The translations under genes and the position numbers were made by a program. The notes under the pieces were generated by a model. It did no database searches, had not been told where the DNA came from, and saw only the letters and a program-made list of their open reading frames with translations. A stretch of 64,000 nucleotides of DNA from Candidatus Methylomirabilota bacterium (GTDB lineage: Bacteria; Methylomirabilota; Methylomirabilia; Rokubacteriales; CSP1-6), in contig DASTYT010000049.1 of the NCBI GenBank assembly GCA_035764725.1, forward strand, positions 1-64,000. The letters run 5' to 3'. Of the stretch, positions 8,622 to 17,045 are shown piece after piece (within the stretch, counting starts at the first letter, position 1; every line of letters starts with the position of its first letter).

Positions 8622-9574
8622 GTCGGGCGCCCCGTCTGCCGCGGGGCCGGGGCCACGTCCTCGAACACGGAGACGCGGTTCTTGCCGGCGCGCTTGGCCG
8701 CGTAGAGAGCCTCATCGGCGGCCCGCATGAGATCGTCGGCGCCCGGCGCGACGTCCTCGGGGAGCGAGGCGATGCCGAAGCTGGCGGTGAGCCGCCGACC
8801 ATGCGCGAACCGATGCGTGGAGAGGACCTGACGGATGCGGTCGGCATAGAGCTTGGCGCCCGCCTTGGACGTCTCGACGAGCAGCACCGCGAACTCGTCA
8901 CCGCCGTAGCGGCAGATCACGTTGATGCCGCGAGAGTAGCGAAGCAGGATGTCCGACATGTCGCGGAGGGTGTCGTCGCCCGCGCCGTGCCCCAGATCGT
9001 CATTGATCTCCTTGAAGCCGTCGAGGTCCACCAGCACGACGGAGACCGGGTGATTGAACCGCCGGTAGCGGGACACTTCCTCCTCGAGGCGGATCGAGTA
9101 GAAGCGACGGTTGTAGAGACCCGTCACCTCGTCCTTGAACGAGTACTCCTTGAGGCGCGCGTTGCTGAGCTCGAGATCCTTGTGGGCGGCCTCGAGGCGG
9201 TGGGCGAAGTTCTGGATCTCGTTGCCCTGCTCCTCGATGCGCCCGAGGATGCGCGAGAACGCGCCCATCATGGCGCCGACCTCTTCGTTGCCGCCGCTCA
9301 GGGCCTGATCGGGCAGGTCGATGGGCAGCGGGGCCGACACGGCCGGCGCGGCTCCGGCGCGACGCAGGGTCACGACCATGAGGCCCCCGGCGAGGACGGC
9401 GACCACGACCAGGAGGCCTTCGACCACGGGCATGGCGAAGCCGAGCCGGGCGGGATCGTAGAGGGGACGCACCCGCAACTCGATCACCAGCACGAGGGCC
9501 GCGGCCACGAGGATGATGGCCCCGGAGAGGGCCAGGGCGAGCGTCGATTTCGGACGGCTCATCGCGGCTTGCAT
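8618..9574 (-). CDS. membrane diguanylate cyclase (GGDEF)
   Basis: A 318-residue protein with two N-terminal transmembrane helices (about 12-32 and 48-68), a short coiled region and a C-terminal GGDEF domain (RYGGDEFAVLL) that makes c-di-GMP from two GTP. The inhibitory RxxD site that usually sits five residues before GGDEF reads RGIN, so its aspartate is replaced and product inhibition may be weak. The adjacent HD-GYP regulator overlaps by 4 bases and gives the opposing activity. ATG 9574 is used; ATG 9562 is equally possible, as neither has a clear ribosome-binding site. Confidence 0.87.
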   Translation of the reverse strand: MQAAMSRPKSTLALALSGAIILVAAALVLVIELRVRPLYDPARLGFAMPVVEGLLVVVAVLAGGLMVVTLRRAGAAPAVSAPLPIDLPDQALSGGNEEVGAMMGAFSRILGRIEEQGNEIQNFAHRLEAAHKDLELSNARLKEYSFKDEVTGLYNRRFYSIRLEEEVSRYRRFNHPVSVVLVDLDGFKEINDDLGHGAGDDTLRDMSDILLRYSRGINVICRYGGDEFAVLLVETSKAGAKLYADRIRQVLSTHRFAHGRRLTASFGIASLPEDVAPGADDLMRAADEALYAAKRAGKNRVSVFEDVAPAPRQTGRPT

Positions 9575-9664
9575 GGGTCGAGCCTCGAGAATACCGAGCC
9601 TGCGCTCGGTCCCTGCGATTATTCCTCTCCGGCTCTCGGACTGTCAAGCAACGCGCCCGCTTGC

Positions 9665-9694
9665 TTGACGCTCGCGCGCGGCGTGGGGTAGGGT
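9665..9694 (+). promoter_or_regulatory. candidate sigma-70-type promoter for the TusA-like gene
   Basis: TTGACG (9665-9670), an 18-base spacer and TAGGGT (9689-9694) lie just upstream of the ATG at 9703. The short distance would give a leader of only a few bases. Motif match only. Confidence 0.3.
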
Positions 9695-9702
9695 AGGACG
9701 GC

Positions 9703-9954
9703 ATGACGTCTGTCTCAAAAGTCGTCAATGTTGACAAGCAGATTGATTGCACCGGACTCTTCTGCCCCATGCCGATCGTGAAGACCCGCGAGGCGCTGCG
9801 CGACATGGCGCCCGGCCAGGTTCTGGAGATGCTTTCCGACGATCCGGCTTCCGAGGCCGACATGAAGATCTGGGCGCAGCGCTCCCGGAACGAGCTGATC
9901 GGAGTGTCACGGGACGAAGCGGTGTACCGCTTCCTGGTCAGGAAGTCGGGATAG
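9703..9954 (+). CDS. TusA/SirA-family sulfur carrier-like protein
   Basis: An 83-residue protein with the family hallmark Cys-Pro-Met-Pro (C21-P24, in CTGLFCPMPIVK) and the compact alpha/beta fold length. TusA-type proteins accept persulfide sulfur from a cysteine desulfurase and pass it on for tRNA thiolation, molybdenum cofactor or sulfur oxidation. The next gene, 3 bases downstream, is a cysteine desulfurase homologue, the expected partner. However, that homologue lacks its PLP lysine, so this pair may have been repurposed. Confidence 0.85.
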   Translation: MTSVSKVVNVDKQIDCTGLFCPMPIVKTREALRDMAPGQVLEMLSDDPASEADMKIWAQRSRNELIGVSRDEAVYRFLVRKSG

Positions 9955-9957
9955 ACG

Positions 9958-11151
9958 GTGGAGGCCGGCGGAGAATCCCCCGGCCGCGTCTACTTCGACT
10001 ATGCCGGCTTCGCGCCGGTGGATCCCCGCGTGCTCGCGGTCATGCGGCCCTTCTTCGAGGCCGGGATCGGCAATCCGTCCGCCCGGCACTCCCTCGGCGC
10101 CGAAGCGCGCGAGTCCCTGGAGGCGGCACGCATCAAGGTCGCCCGGCTGATCGGGGGCGCCCCCGGCGGCGTGATCTTCACCTCCGGCGCCACCGAGGCC
10201 AATAACCTCGCGATCAAGGGCGTGGCGCTCCGCGCGGGCGAGCGCCCGCGTCACGTGATCGCCGCGTGCATCGACCACATCTCGGTGCTCACCGCGTGCC
10301 GCGACCTCGAGAAGGCGGGCGGCGCGGTGACGCTACTCCCCGTGGACGCAGAGGGGCGGGTGGATCCGGACGCGCTGCATCGCGCGCTCCGGCCCGAGAC
10401 GGCGATCGTGAGTATCGCCGCCGCCAACGAAGAGATCGGCACCCTGCAGTCGCTCGCCGATCTCGCCCGGGTGACGCGCGCCGCGCGCGTCCCGTTGCAC
10501 GTGGATGGCGTGGGGGCCATCGGCCGTGCACCCCTCGCGGTGGAGGCGCTGGGTATCGATCTTCTGACTGTGTCCGGCAACGATATTTACGGGCCGCCGG
10601 GCACAGGCGCGCTCTGGGCGCGGAAGGGCGTGAAGCTGGCGCCGCAGATCCTGGGCGGCGGCCAGGAGGTCGGGTATCGCTCCGGTACCGAGAATCTCCC
10701 GGGGCTGGTCGGGCTGGGCGTCGCCGCGGACCTGATCCGGAGCGAGAGCGCGCACGGGGAGCCCGCGCGGCTCTCGGGGTTGCGTGACCGGCTGATTCAG
10801 GGGTTGCTCGAGGCCATCCCCGACTGCCGGATCACCGGCTCGCTGACCCGCCGCCTGCCCCACCACGCGAGCATGGTGCTGCGCGGGGTCAAGGCGGACA
10901 GCGTGCTCCTTGACCTGGATCTCCAGGGCATCGCCGCCTCCTCGGGCTCGGCCTGCGCCGCCCTCACCCAGACGCCGTCCCATGTCCTCCGCGCCATCGG
11001 CTGCACGCCCGCCGAGGCGGACGGCTCCCTCTGCTTCACGCTGGGCCGCTGGAGCACCTCCATCGAGGTGGACACCGTGCTCGACCGGCTACCGCCCATC
11101 GTGGCGCGCCTCCGTGCCCTCTCCGTCCCGGTCACGCCGGCGTCCCACTAG
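9958..11151 (+). CDS. cysteine desulfurase (IscS/NifS) homologue lacking the PLP lysine
   Basis: A 397-residue class V aminotransferase-fold protein clearly related to IscS/NifS: SGATEANN near residue 76, H107 in the IDHISV segment, N157 in AAANEEIG, D183, and an intact active-site cysteine C333 in SSGSACAAL. The PLP Schiff-base lysine, normally in SGHKxxGPxG, is missing: the sequence is SGNDIYGPPG, with N208 for His and D209 for Lys (codon GAT at 10582-10584). The PLP-stacking glutamine (DxxQ) is glycine 186. By family knowledge it should not be an ordinary desulfurase. Start GTG 9958 is 3 bases after the TusA-like stop. The frame is intact, so this is not a decayed pseudogene. Confidence 0.82.
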   Translation: MEAGGESPGRVYFDYAGFAPVDPRVLAVMRPFFEAGIGNPSARHSLGAEARESLEAARIKVARLIGGAPGGVIFTSGATEANNLAIKGVALRAGERPRHVIAACIDHISVLTACRDLEKAGGAVTLLPVDAEGRVDPDALHRALRPETAIVSIAAANEEIGTLQSLADLARVTRAARVPLHVDGVGAIGRAPLAVEALGIDLLTVSGNDIYGPPGTGALWARKGVKLAPQILGGGQEVGYRSGTENLPGLVGLGVAADLIRSESAHGEPARLSGLRDRLIQGLLEAIPDCRITGSLTRRLPHHASMVLRGVKADSVLLDLDLQGIAASSGSACAALTQTPSHVLRAIGCTPAEADGSLCFTLGRWSTSIEVDTVLDRLPPIVARLRALSVPVTPASH

Positions 11152-11157
11152 CGCGCC

Positions 11158-11844
11158 GTGCGGCTCGTCCTCTTCGACATCGACGGCACCCTCGTGCTCA
11201 CCAAGGGCGCGGGCCGCCGCGCACTCGGCGCCGCGCTCCTGCGCGTGTATGGGACCACGGGGCTCATCGACGGCTACGACTTCCGCGGCAAGACCGATCC
11301 GCGCATCGTGGCCGATCTCATGGGCGCCGCCGGCCTCGCGCCGGAGGTGATCCACGCGGGGCTGGGCGACTGCTTCGAGGCCTACGCGCGTGGGCTGACG
11401 GGCGAGATCGGCGACGGGCAATGCGTGACGTTGCTGCCGGGTGTGGCCGACCTCGTGCGGCGGCTCGACGATGCCGAGGGCGTGGTCCTGGGCCTCCTCA
11501 CCGGCAACATCGAGGAGGGCGCGCGCATCAAGCTGGCGCCCACGGGGCTCTGGCCCTACTTTCGCACCGGGGCGTTCGGTTCCGACGATGGCGACCGCCG
11601 GCGGTTGCCATCCCTGGCGGCGCGGCGGGCGCAGGCGCTCACCGGCCACGCCTTTCGTCCCGAGGAGGTGCTCGTGATCGGCGACACACCGCTGGACATC
11701 GAGTGCGCGCGGGCCTTCGGGGCGGTGGCGGTCGCGGTGGCGACGGGCTTCCACCCCTACGCGGAGCTCGAGGCCGAGAAGCCCGATCTACTCTTCGAGA
11801 GCTTCGCCGACGTGAAGACGGCGGCGTCCCGCCTCCTCGCGTAG
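11158..11844 (+). CDS. HAD-superfamily hydrolase, phosphoglycolate phosphatase-like
   Basis: A 228-residue HAD phosphatase. Motif I is DIDGTL with nucleophile D7 and acid D9; motif II is LLTGN; the motif III lysine is in IKLAPTGL; motif IV is GDTPLD. An alpha-helical cap lies between motifs I and II, as in phosphoglycolate and related small-molecule phosphatases. The substrate is unknown. The GTG start follows the desulfurase-like gene by 6 bases, and the three plus-strand genes from 9703 probably form one operon. It ends 2 bases before the convergent npdG gene. Confidence 0.8.
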   Translation: MRLVLFDIDGTLVLTKGAGRRALGAALLRVYGTTGLIDGYDFRGKTDPRIVADLMGAAGLAPEVIHAGLGDCFEAYARGLTGEIGDGQCVTLLPGVADLVRRLDDAEGVVLGLLTGNIEEGARIKLAPTGLWPYFRTGAFGSDDGDRRRLPSLAARRAQALTGHAFRPEEVLVIGDTPLDIECARAFGAVAVAVATGFHPYAELEAEKPDLLFESFADVKTAASRLLA

Positions 11845-11846
11845 CC

Positions 11847-12500
11847 CTAGCCGGGGAGGCCGGTGATCTTTATCCCAGAATTTTTGAGCTTGTAACGCCG
11901 GTTAATCGTCGCCAGCACCGCCGTGATGCCCTCGAGCGGGCCGGCGTTGCTGAGCGCGCCCACGTCGACTGTCCGAAGGCCCATCGACGCGCCGAGGTCG
12001 GCCACGCGCTTCTTGGCCTCGGCGTCCCCACCGCAGATGAGCAGATCGCACTCGATGTCGTGTTCGGTGGCCGAGAGCTCGTGCGCGGCGATGTGGTGGA
12101 ACGCGCCGACCACGCGCGCGTCCGCGCCCAGCATCTCCTGCGCCTCTTCGGCGGATGAGCCCTGGGACGGGGGCATGAACAGGCGCGGGCCGCCGAAGGT
12201 CAGCGGCACCACGGTGGAGACCACCACCTTGCCGCGACATGCCTCGCGCACGTCGGGGAGGGTGGCAGCGAGGCCGCCCGCAGGCAGTGCGATCACGACG
12301 ATCTCGGCGGCGGCGGCCGCGTCCTGGTTACCCGCGCCGCTCATGCGCGCGCCCGGCACGAGCGCGGCCAGCTCCGTCGCCTTCGCGCGCGCCCGCTCGG
12401 CATCGCGGGATCCGATGACGATCTCGTGTCCGGCCTGGGCCCACCGCACCGCCAGGCCCGCGCCTTCCTTGCCCGTGCCGCCGAGTATGCCGATCTTCAT
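11847..12500 (-). CDS. npdG: NADPH-dependent F420 reductase
   Basis: A 217-residue Rossmann protein opening MKIGILGGTGKEGAGLAVRW. GGTGKEG and the GSRDAERA strand end match the NADP-binding N-terminus of F420H2:NADP oxidoreductases (Fno/NpdG). This enzyme moves hydride between NADPH and coenzyme F420, supplying F420H2. It is the last gene of the minus-strand F420 cluster, 21 bases after cofE, which supports the call strongly. Length is normal for the family. Confidence 0.87.
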   Translation of the reverse strand: MKIGILGGTGKEGAGLAVRWAQAGHEIVIGSRDAERARAKATELAALVPGARMSGAGNQDAAAAAEIVVIALPAGGLAATLPDVREACRGKVVVSTVVPLTFGGPRLFMPPSQGSSAEEAQEMLGADARVVGAFHHIAAHELSATEHDIECDLLICGGDAEAKKRVADLGASMGLRTVDVGALSNAGPLEGITAVLATINRRYKLKNSGIKITGLPG

Positions 12501-12521
12501 GGGTCTCGCCTCATGGGGGGT

Positions 12522-13274
12522 TCACCGGAAGAGGTCCCGCGCGGGATCGCGTTGCAGCGGTCGGCTGTCCGCTTCCGCCGCCTTCCATCGCGCGCCGCGA
12601 ATGATGACGACGGGGATGCGATCGAGCTTGCCCATCACCGGCTCGGCCGCGGAGGCCAGCTCGTCGGCCACCGCGAGGATGGTCGCCTGCAGCACGTGAC
12701 CCGCGGGGTCGGTGTCCCCGAGATAGCTGACGATGGGCTCGATGCCCGCCAGCCCGACCGCCACGTTGACCAGGCCCTCGCGCCACGGCCGCCCGAACGT
12801 GTCGGCGACGATGATGGCCAGCGTGTGGCCGGTGAGCTCGGCCAGGCGTTGCCGGAGGCCCCGCGCGGAGGCGTCGGAGTCTGCGGGAAGGAGGCACGCG
12901 GCGTCCCCGTCCACGTTGGACTGGTCCACGCCCGCGTTGGCGCAGATCCACCCGTGATGCGTCTCCACGATCAGGACGCCCTTGGCCTGCCGCACGATGC
13001 GGCGGCTCTCGCCGAGGATGACCTCGACGAGGCGCGGGTCGCGGTCGATCTCGGCGGCGAGCGCGGCGGCGCGCGGTGACGGCGCGACCTCGGAGAGCCT
13101 GACCAGCCGTCCCTCGGCCTTGGACACGATCTTCTGACTGACCACGAGCAGATCGCCCGCAGCGAGCGGGGTGCCCTGGCGCCGCGCGGCCTCGACGATG
13201 AGGGGCGCGAGATCCGCGCGCGGGGCGATCTCGGGCAGCCCCTCGATGCCGATCACCTCGTAACGGGCGGGCAC
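12522..13274 (-). CDS. cofE: coenzyme F420-0:L-glutamate ligase CofE
   Basis: A 250-residue protein with the F420-0:gamma-glutamyl ligase features: EVIGIEGLPEI at the N-terminus, DLLVVSQKIVSKAEGR, GVDQSNVDG, and IVADTFGRPWREG. It adds glutamates to F420-0 with GTP. GTG 13274 is used because it lies 2 bases after the cofC stop and gives the expected N-terminus; the much longer open frame runs back through cofC out of phase. In actinobacteria this domain is fused to a flavin reductase (FbiB); here it stands alone, the archaeal-type arrangement. Confidence 0.9.
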   Translation of the reverse strand: MPARYEVIGIEGLPEIAPRADLAPLIVEAARRQGTPLAAGDLLVVSQKIVSKAEGRLVRLSEVAPSPRAAALAAEIDRDPRLVEVILGESRRIVRQAKGVLIVETHHGWICANAGVDQSNVDGDAACLLPADSDASARGLRQRLAELTGHTLAIIVADTFGRPWREGLVNVAVGLAGIEPIVSYLGDTDPAGHVLQATILAVADELASAAEPVMGKLDRIPVVIIRGARWKAAEADSRPLQRDPARDLFR

Positions 13275-13276
13275 GA

Positions 13277-13936
13277 TCAGCGGGACGCGGGGAGGCGCTC
13301 GGCCAGCCCGAGGGCGCGGCAGAGCCGGCCCGCGCGCGTCGACGCGCCGTGGGCGAGGAGCAGGCGCAGGTCCTCGGGGCCGTCGACGTCGAGTCCGACG
13401 CCGGCCAGCGTGAGGACGCGCGGGGCCAGGCCGCGCGCGCGCGCCGCGTCGAGATGATTGGCGAAGGAAGGCTCGCCGAACTTGAGCGGCATGATGTCGA
13501 CCGGCGACAGGAGCGCGGCATTGGTGCCAAAGCCCGAGCGGGATGGGACGAAGGTCACGCCCGGCGCGCCGGCGGTGGCGACGAGCGCGAGCACCTCGTC
13601 CGGCGTCGTGCACGGCACGTCGCCGGGAATGGTGAGGAAGGCCTCGGCGCCGCGACGGGCGGCCTCGGCCTGGGCGACGGCCACCGCCTCGGTGTGCCCG
13701 CGGTTCGCGCTTTCGGTCAGGCACGGCAATCCGCGGCGCCACGCGAGGGCGAGGATCTCGGGATCGCGCGTGACGAGGTGGACATCGAGCGCGTCCGTGG
13801 CCGCGAGGGCGTCCAGCACGTCCTCCAGCATGGCGGCAGCGAGATCGCGGCGCTCCGCGGGCTCGAGTGCGGGGATGAGTCGCTGCTTGGCGCTCATGAG
13901 GTCCTTCACCGGCACGGCGGTGAAGAGACGGCTCAT
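13277..13936 (-). CDS. cofC: 2-phospho-L-lactate (or phosphoenolpyruvate) guanylyltransferase CofC
   Basis: A 219-residue nucleotidyltransferase: AVPVKDLMSAKQRL at the N-terminus, the LTIPGDVPC metal-binding loop and PSRSGFGTNAAL match CofC/FbiD. It activates 2-phospho-L-lactate, or PEP in many bacteria, with GTP to give the guanylated donor used by CofD. Its ATG overlaps the cofD stop as ATGA (13933-13936), so the two are translationally coupled. Which substrate this one prefers cannot be read from sequence by eye. Confidence 0.9.
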   Translation of the reverse strand: MSRLFTAVPVKDLMSAKQRLIPALEPAERRDLAAAMLEDVLDALAATDALDVHLVTRDPEILALAWRRGLPCLTESANRGHTEAVAVAQAEAARRGAEAFLTIPGDVPCTTPDEVLALVATAGAPGVTFVPSRSGFGTNAALLSPVDIMPLKFGEPSFANHLDAARARGLAPRVLTLAGVGLDVDGPEDLRLLLAHGASTRAGRLCRALGLAERLPASR

Positions 13937-14859
13937 TGCAGGCTCTCCAGCACGCGCCGGCCGAGCGCGATCTCCGCGGCGCGATCCGTCATGAGGGTGG
14001 GCGCGGCGACCCCGCGGATGCCCAGCGCGGCGAGCTCGGGCAGGAGGCTCCGGTCTTGCTCGTCGACGATCAGCACATCGAGCCACGACGCATAGGCCCG
14101 TGCCACGCCCACCGCCGAGACCGGGAGCCCGGCCATGGCCATGAGGCGTCCCGCGGGGCCCGACACCGCTTCGCCTCCGACGATGGGGCTGACCCCGACC
14201 ACGGTGGCGCCGGTGTCCTGCAGTGCGGCGACGATGCCGGGCACGGCGAGGATGGGGCCGATCGAGGTAATGGGGTTGGATGGGCACACGATCACGGCTT
14301 CGGCGCGTCCGAGCGCCTGCAGCACCCCGGGGGCGGGCACGGCGGAGGCGGCGCCGGCATACTCCACCGCGCGCACGTCGGTCTGAGCCTTGTCACGCAC
14401 GAAGTATTCCTGGAAGGTGATCCAGCCCTCGGGCCCCAGGACGCGAGTCCGCACCGGCTGATCCGACATCGGCAGCACGCGGGCGGGCACCCCCAGCGCC
14501 GCCGCGATGTCCGCCGTCACCTCGGTGAGCGCGCGCCCCTCGCGGAGGAGCCGGGTGCGGTGCAGATGCGTGGCGAGGTCGCGATCCCCGAGGCCGAACC
14601 AGGCAGGCTCCCCGAAGCGGGGCATCTGCTCGAGGGCGTTGAAGGTCTCGTCGCGAAGCCCCCAGCCCTTCCGCTCGTCGATGAGGCCGGCGAGGGTATA
14701 GGACACGGTGTCGAGATCGGGCGAGATGTGCAGGCCCCAGAGCTCGGTGTCGTCGCCCGTGTTGCCGATCACGGTGAGCGCACCGCCCGGCAGGAGCGGC
14801 GTCAGCCCACGCAGAAGCTTGGCCGCGCCGGTCCCGCCGGCGAGGGCGACGACGCGCAT
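13933..14859 (-). CDS. cofD: 2-phospho-L-lactate transferase CofD
   Basis: A 308-residue protein opening MRVVALAGGTGAAKLLRGL, with NTGDDTELWGLHISPDLD and CPSNPITSIGPILAVPG, all characteristic of CofD/FbiA. It transfers the phospholactyl or phosphoenolpyruvyl group to Fo, giving F420-0 or dehydro-F420-0. The open frame extends 47 residues upstream with Ala/Pro/Arg-rich sequence that is a shadow of the next gene, so ATG 14859 is chosen. It starts 7 bases after the GNAT-like gene. Confidence 0.92.
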   Translation of the reverse strand: MRVVALAGGTGAAKLLRGLTPLLPGGALTVIGNTGDDTELWGLHISPDLDTVSYTLAGLIDERKGWGLRDETFNALEQMPRFGEPAWFGLGDRDLATHLHRTRLLREGRALTEVTADIAAALGVPARVLPMSDQPVRTRVLGPEGWITFQEYFVRDKAQTDVRAVEYAGAASAVPAPGVLQALGRAEAVIVCPSNPITSIGPILAVPGIVAALQDTGATVVGVSPIVGGEAVSGPAGRLMAMAGLPVSAVGVARAYASWLDVLIVDEQDRSLLPELAALGIRGVAAPTLMTDRAAEIALGRRVLESLQ

Positions 14860-14866
14860 CGCCGGG

Positions 14867-15415
14867 CTAGCGGCGGCGCCGGGCGCCGGAGGAGCGTGGC
14901 GCGCGGGCGCCCTCGGGCACGCGCTCGCCACGGCGGGCCGCCTCCGCGCGGCCGGCCATGCTCCAGATCGCCGTGCCCCCTCGCCAGCCGAAGAGCCCAA
15001 GGCCGGGCCGGCCGCGCAGGGCGCCGGGAAGATCGGCCTCGGGAATCGGAATGAACCCGGCGCGGACCCAGATGCGGTCGAGCCCTTGGGGGCGCGTATA
15101 GAGCGTATCGATGCCCTGAGCCTCCGAGAGGCTCAGGGCCGGTTCAAGGAGTCCGGCGGCGATATCGAACAGCGTCTCGGGATCATCCGCGTCGGGGACC
15201 ACGACGACTGGGCCGTAGAGCATGGCCGCGTCCCCCGCACGCTCGAGGAGGAGGGCGCCCACGAGGCGGTCGCCCTCCCAGGCGCCCCAGCCGGCGGAGA
15301 CCGCCGGCCCGGGCGGGGCCCACGCGCCGACGAAGCCGAAGAGGTCCCGGGCGTCCCGGCCGGGATCGGCGAGCGTGCGGTACGCGAGCCCCTCAGCGCC
15401 GTTACTTCTTCCCAA
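14867..15415 (-). CDS. GNAT-like N-acetyltransferase, function unknown
   Basis: 182 residues with an acetyltransferase-like layout: a GDRLVGALLLER strand pair, a GPVVVVPDADDPETL segment, and a helix/strand of the IDTLYTRPQGLDRIWVRAGFIPI type. The A-motif glycine pattern is weak, so the GNAT call is tentative. It lies inside the F420 cluster, overlapping the HU gene by 14 bases and ending 7 bases before cofD, so it is co-expressed with them. The last ~25 residues are basic and low-complexity. Confidence 0.5.
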   Translation of the reverse strand: MGRSNGAEGLAYRTLADPGRDARDLFGFVGAWAPPGPAVSAGWGAWEGDRLVGALLLERAGDAAMLYGPVVVVPDADDPETLFDIAAGLLEPALSLSEAQGIDTLYTRPQGLDRIWVRAGFIPIPEADLPGALRGRPGLGLFGWRGGTAIWSMAGRAEAARRGERVPEGARAPRSSGARRRR

Positions 15416-15689
15416 GCACCGAGTCCTTCAGGCTCTTGGAGAGTCGGAACTTCACCACGCGCTTCGCGGGGATCTTGATGGGCTCGCCCGTCTGGGGATT
15501 GCGGCCCATGCGCGCCTTGCGATTCGCGAGCACGAGGCGCCCGAATCCAGGAAGGATGAAGACGTTCTTCGCCTCCTTCGTCGCGAGGCTCAGGAGGTTA
15601 TCCATCAGATCGGCGACCTGCTTCTTGCTGAGTTCCGACTTCTGTGCGAGGTGGCCGAGGATGGCGGACTTGGTCATCGACTTTGCCAT
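15402..15689 (-). CDS. HU/IHF-family DNA-binding protein
   Basis: A 95-residue HU-like protein: N-terminal helices (MTKSAILGHLAQKSELSKKQVADLM), the FILPGFGRLVLANRKAR strand pair, the GRNPQTGEPIKIPAKRVVKF arm, and a basic C-terminal helix. The arm's RNPQTGE and the proline that bends DNA are intact. HU-type proteins compact and bend DNA. Its position inside an F420 operon is unusual, though housekeeping genes can be embedded. It starts about 60 bases after cofH, so it could also have its own promoter. Confidence 0.92.
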   Translation of the reverse strand: MAKSMTKSAILGHLAQKSELSKKQVADLMDNLLSLATKEAKNVFILPGFGRLVLANRKARMGRNPQTGEPIKIPAKRVVKFRLSKSLKDSVLGKK

Positions 15690-15752
15690 GTGGAGCGCCT
15701 CCGTTTCTGAGTTGGACGTGATGGGTCGGGCTGAACGGCGCCCTAGTCTTAC

Positions 15753-17045
15753 CTAACCCGCCGATGTCTTCAAGGGGTGAACGAAGCGGAACTGCGACGA
15801 GGCGGTGAGGCGGCGATAGGAGCCGAAGCGCGCCTCCGCGTCAGCGACCGTATCGAGCGGCGAGGCGTCTTCGTCCGCCTCGGTCTTGTACACCTTGAGG
15901 ATCTCGTACTCGGTGCTCCGGCGGGCGGGGATGCGGCCGGCGTCGCGCACGAGGCGGCGCAGCTCGGCGGGCGGCACGAGCTGGCCATAGCCGGCGCCCG
16001 CGGAGGTCGAGATCGACTCGTTGATGAGCGTGCCGCCGAGATCGTTGGCGCCGCAGGCGAGCAGGTGCTGGGAGAGCTTCGGGCCCTCCTTCACCCACGA
16101 GCACTGGATATTCCGGAACGTGGGCCCGAGCATCAGGCGGGCGAGGGCGTGCATCTTCACGACCTCGAGCCCCGTCGCGCCCGGCCGCACGCCCGGCACG
16201 AGGCCCCGCTGATACATGGGCGCCTCGGAGTGGATGAGCGAGAGCGGGACGAATTCCGTGAAGCCGCCCGTCTGCTTCTGGATGCCGCGCAGGAGATCCA
16301 TGTGGCGCACCCAGTGCTCCGGCCGCTCGATGTGCCCATACATGATGGTGGACGTGGTGCGGATCCCCAGGGCATGCGCGGATGTGATGACCTCCATCCA
16401 CTGGTCCACGGTGATGCGGCCCTTGGCGATGATGTCGCGGATCTCCTGATCGAGGATCTCCGCGGAGGTCCCGGGCAGCGTGCCGAGGCCGGCCGCCCGC
16501 AGCAGCTTCAAGTACTCGGGGATGGGCAGCCCCGAGCGGGTCGAGCCGTACAGCACCTCCTCGGGCGAGAAGGCGTGCAGGTGCATCTCCGGCACCGCCG
16601 CCTTGATGGCGCGGCAGAGATCCACGTAGTAGTGGCCGTCGAGCTTGGGCGGCAGCCCCGCCTGAATGCACACTTCGGTGGCGCCCATCTCCCACGCCTC
16701 GATGGCCCGGCGCACCACCTCGTCGAGGGGCAGGAAGTAGCCTTCCTCCTCCCGGTGGTCGCGGCTGAAGGCGCAGAACGTGCAGTGCTTGATGCACACG
16801 TTGGTGAAGTTGATATTGCGGTTCACCACGTAGGTGACGAGGTCGCCGGCCTGGCGGCGCCGCATCTCGTCGGCCACGAGGCAGAGCGCGTGGAAATCGC
16901 GCCCCTCTGCCTCGGTGAGCCGGATCCCGTCGGCCACCGAGATCTCGTCACCGTCGAGCGCCCGGCCGAGGATGTGCCGCACGTCCTGCGTCGCCCAGTC
17001 GAGATTCAGTGCGTCCACGTCGATTTCTCCATTTGTCATCAACAT
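15753..17045 (-). CDS. cofH: Fo synthase subunit CofH (radical SAM)
   Basis: A 430-residue radical SAM enzyme. The 4Fe-4S motif CxxxCxxC is CIKHCTFC, within NINFTNVCIKHCTFCAF, followed by SRDHREEEGYFL; GTSAEILDQEIRD and TSSTIMYGHIE are typical of CofH. CofH joins the tyrosine-derived 4-hydroxybenzyl group to 5-amino-6-(D-ribitylamino)uracil; CofG then closes the ring to Fo. Here H and G are separate genes, not the fused FbiC of actinobacteria. The start is uncertain: ATG 17045 lies within an 8-bp inverted repeat (17040-17060), ATG 17039 is the second choice, and GTG at about 17018 follows a GGAG. Confidence 0.93.
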   Translation of the reverse strand: MLMTNGEIDVDALNLDWATQDVRHILGRALDGDEISVADGIRLTEAEGRDFHALCLVADEMRRRQAGDLVTYVVNRNINFTNVCIKHCTFCAFSRDHREEEGYFLPLDEVVRRAIEAWEMGATEVCIQAGLPPKLDGHYYVDLCRAIKAAVPEMHLHAFSPEEVLYGSTRSGLPIPEYLKLLRAAGLGTLPGTSAEILDQEIRDIIAKGRITVDQWMEVITSAHALGIRTTSTIMYGHIERPEHWVRHMDLLRGIQKQTGGFTEFVPLSLIHSEAPMYQRGLVPGVRPGATGLEVVKMHALARLMLGPTFRNIQCSWVKEGPKLSQHLLACGANDLGGTLINESISTSAGAGYGQLVPPAELRRLVRDAGRIPARRSTEYEILKVYKTEADEDASPLDTVADAEARFGSYRRLTASSQFRFVHPLKTSAG

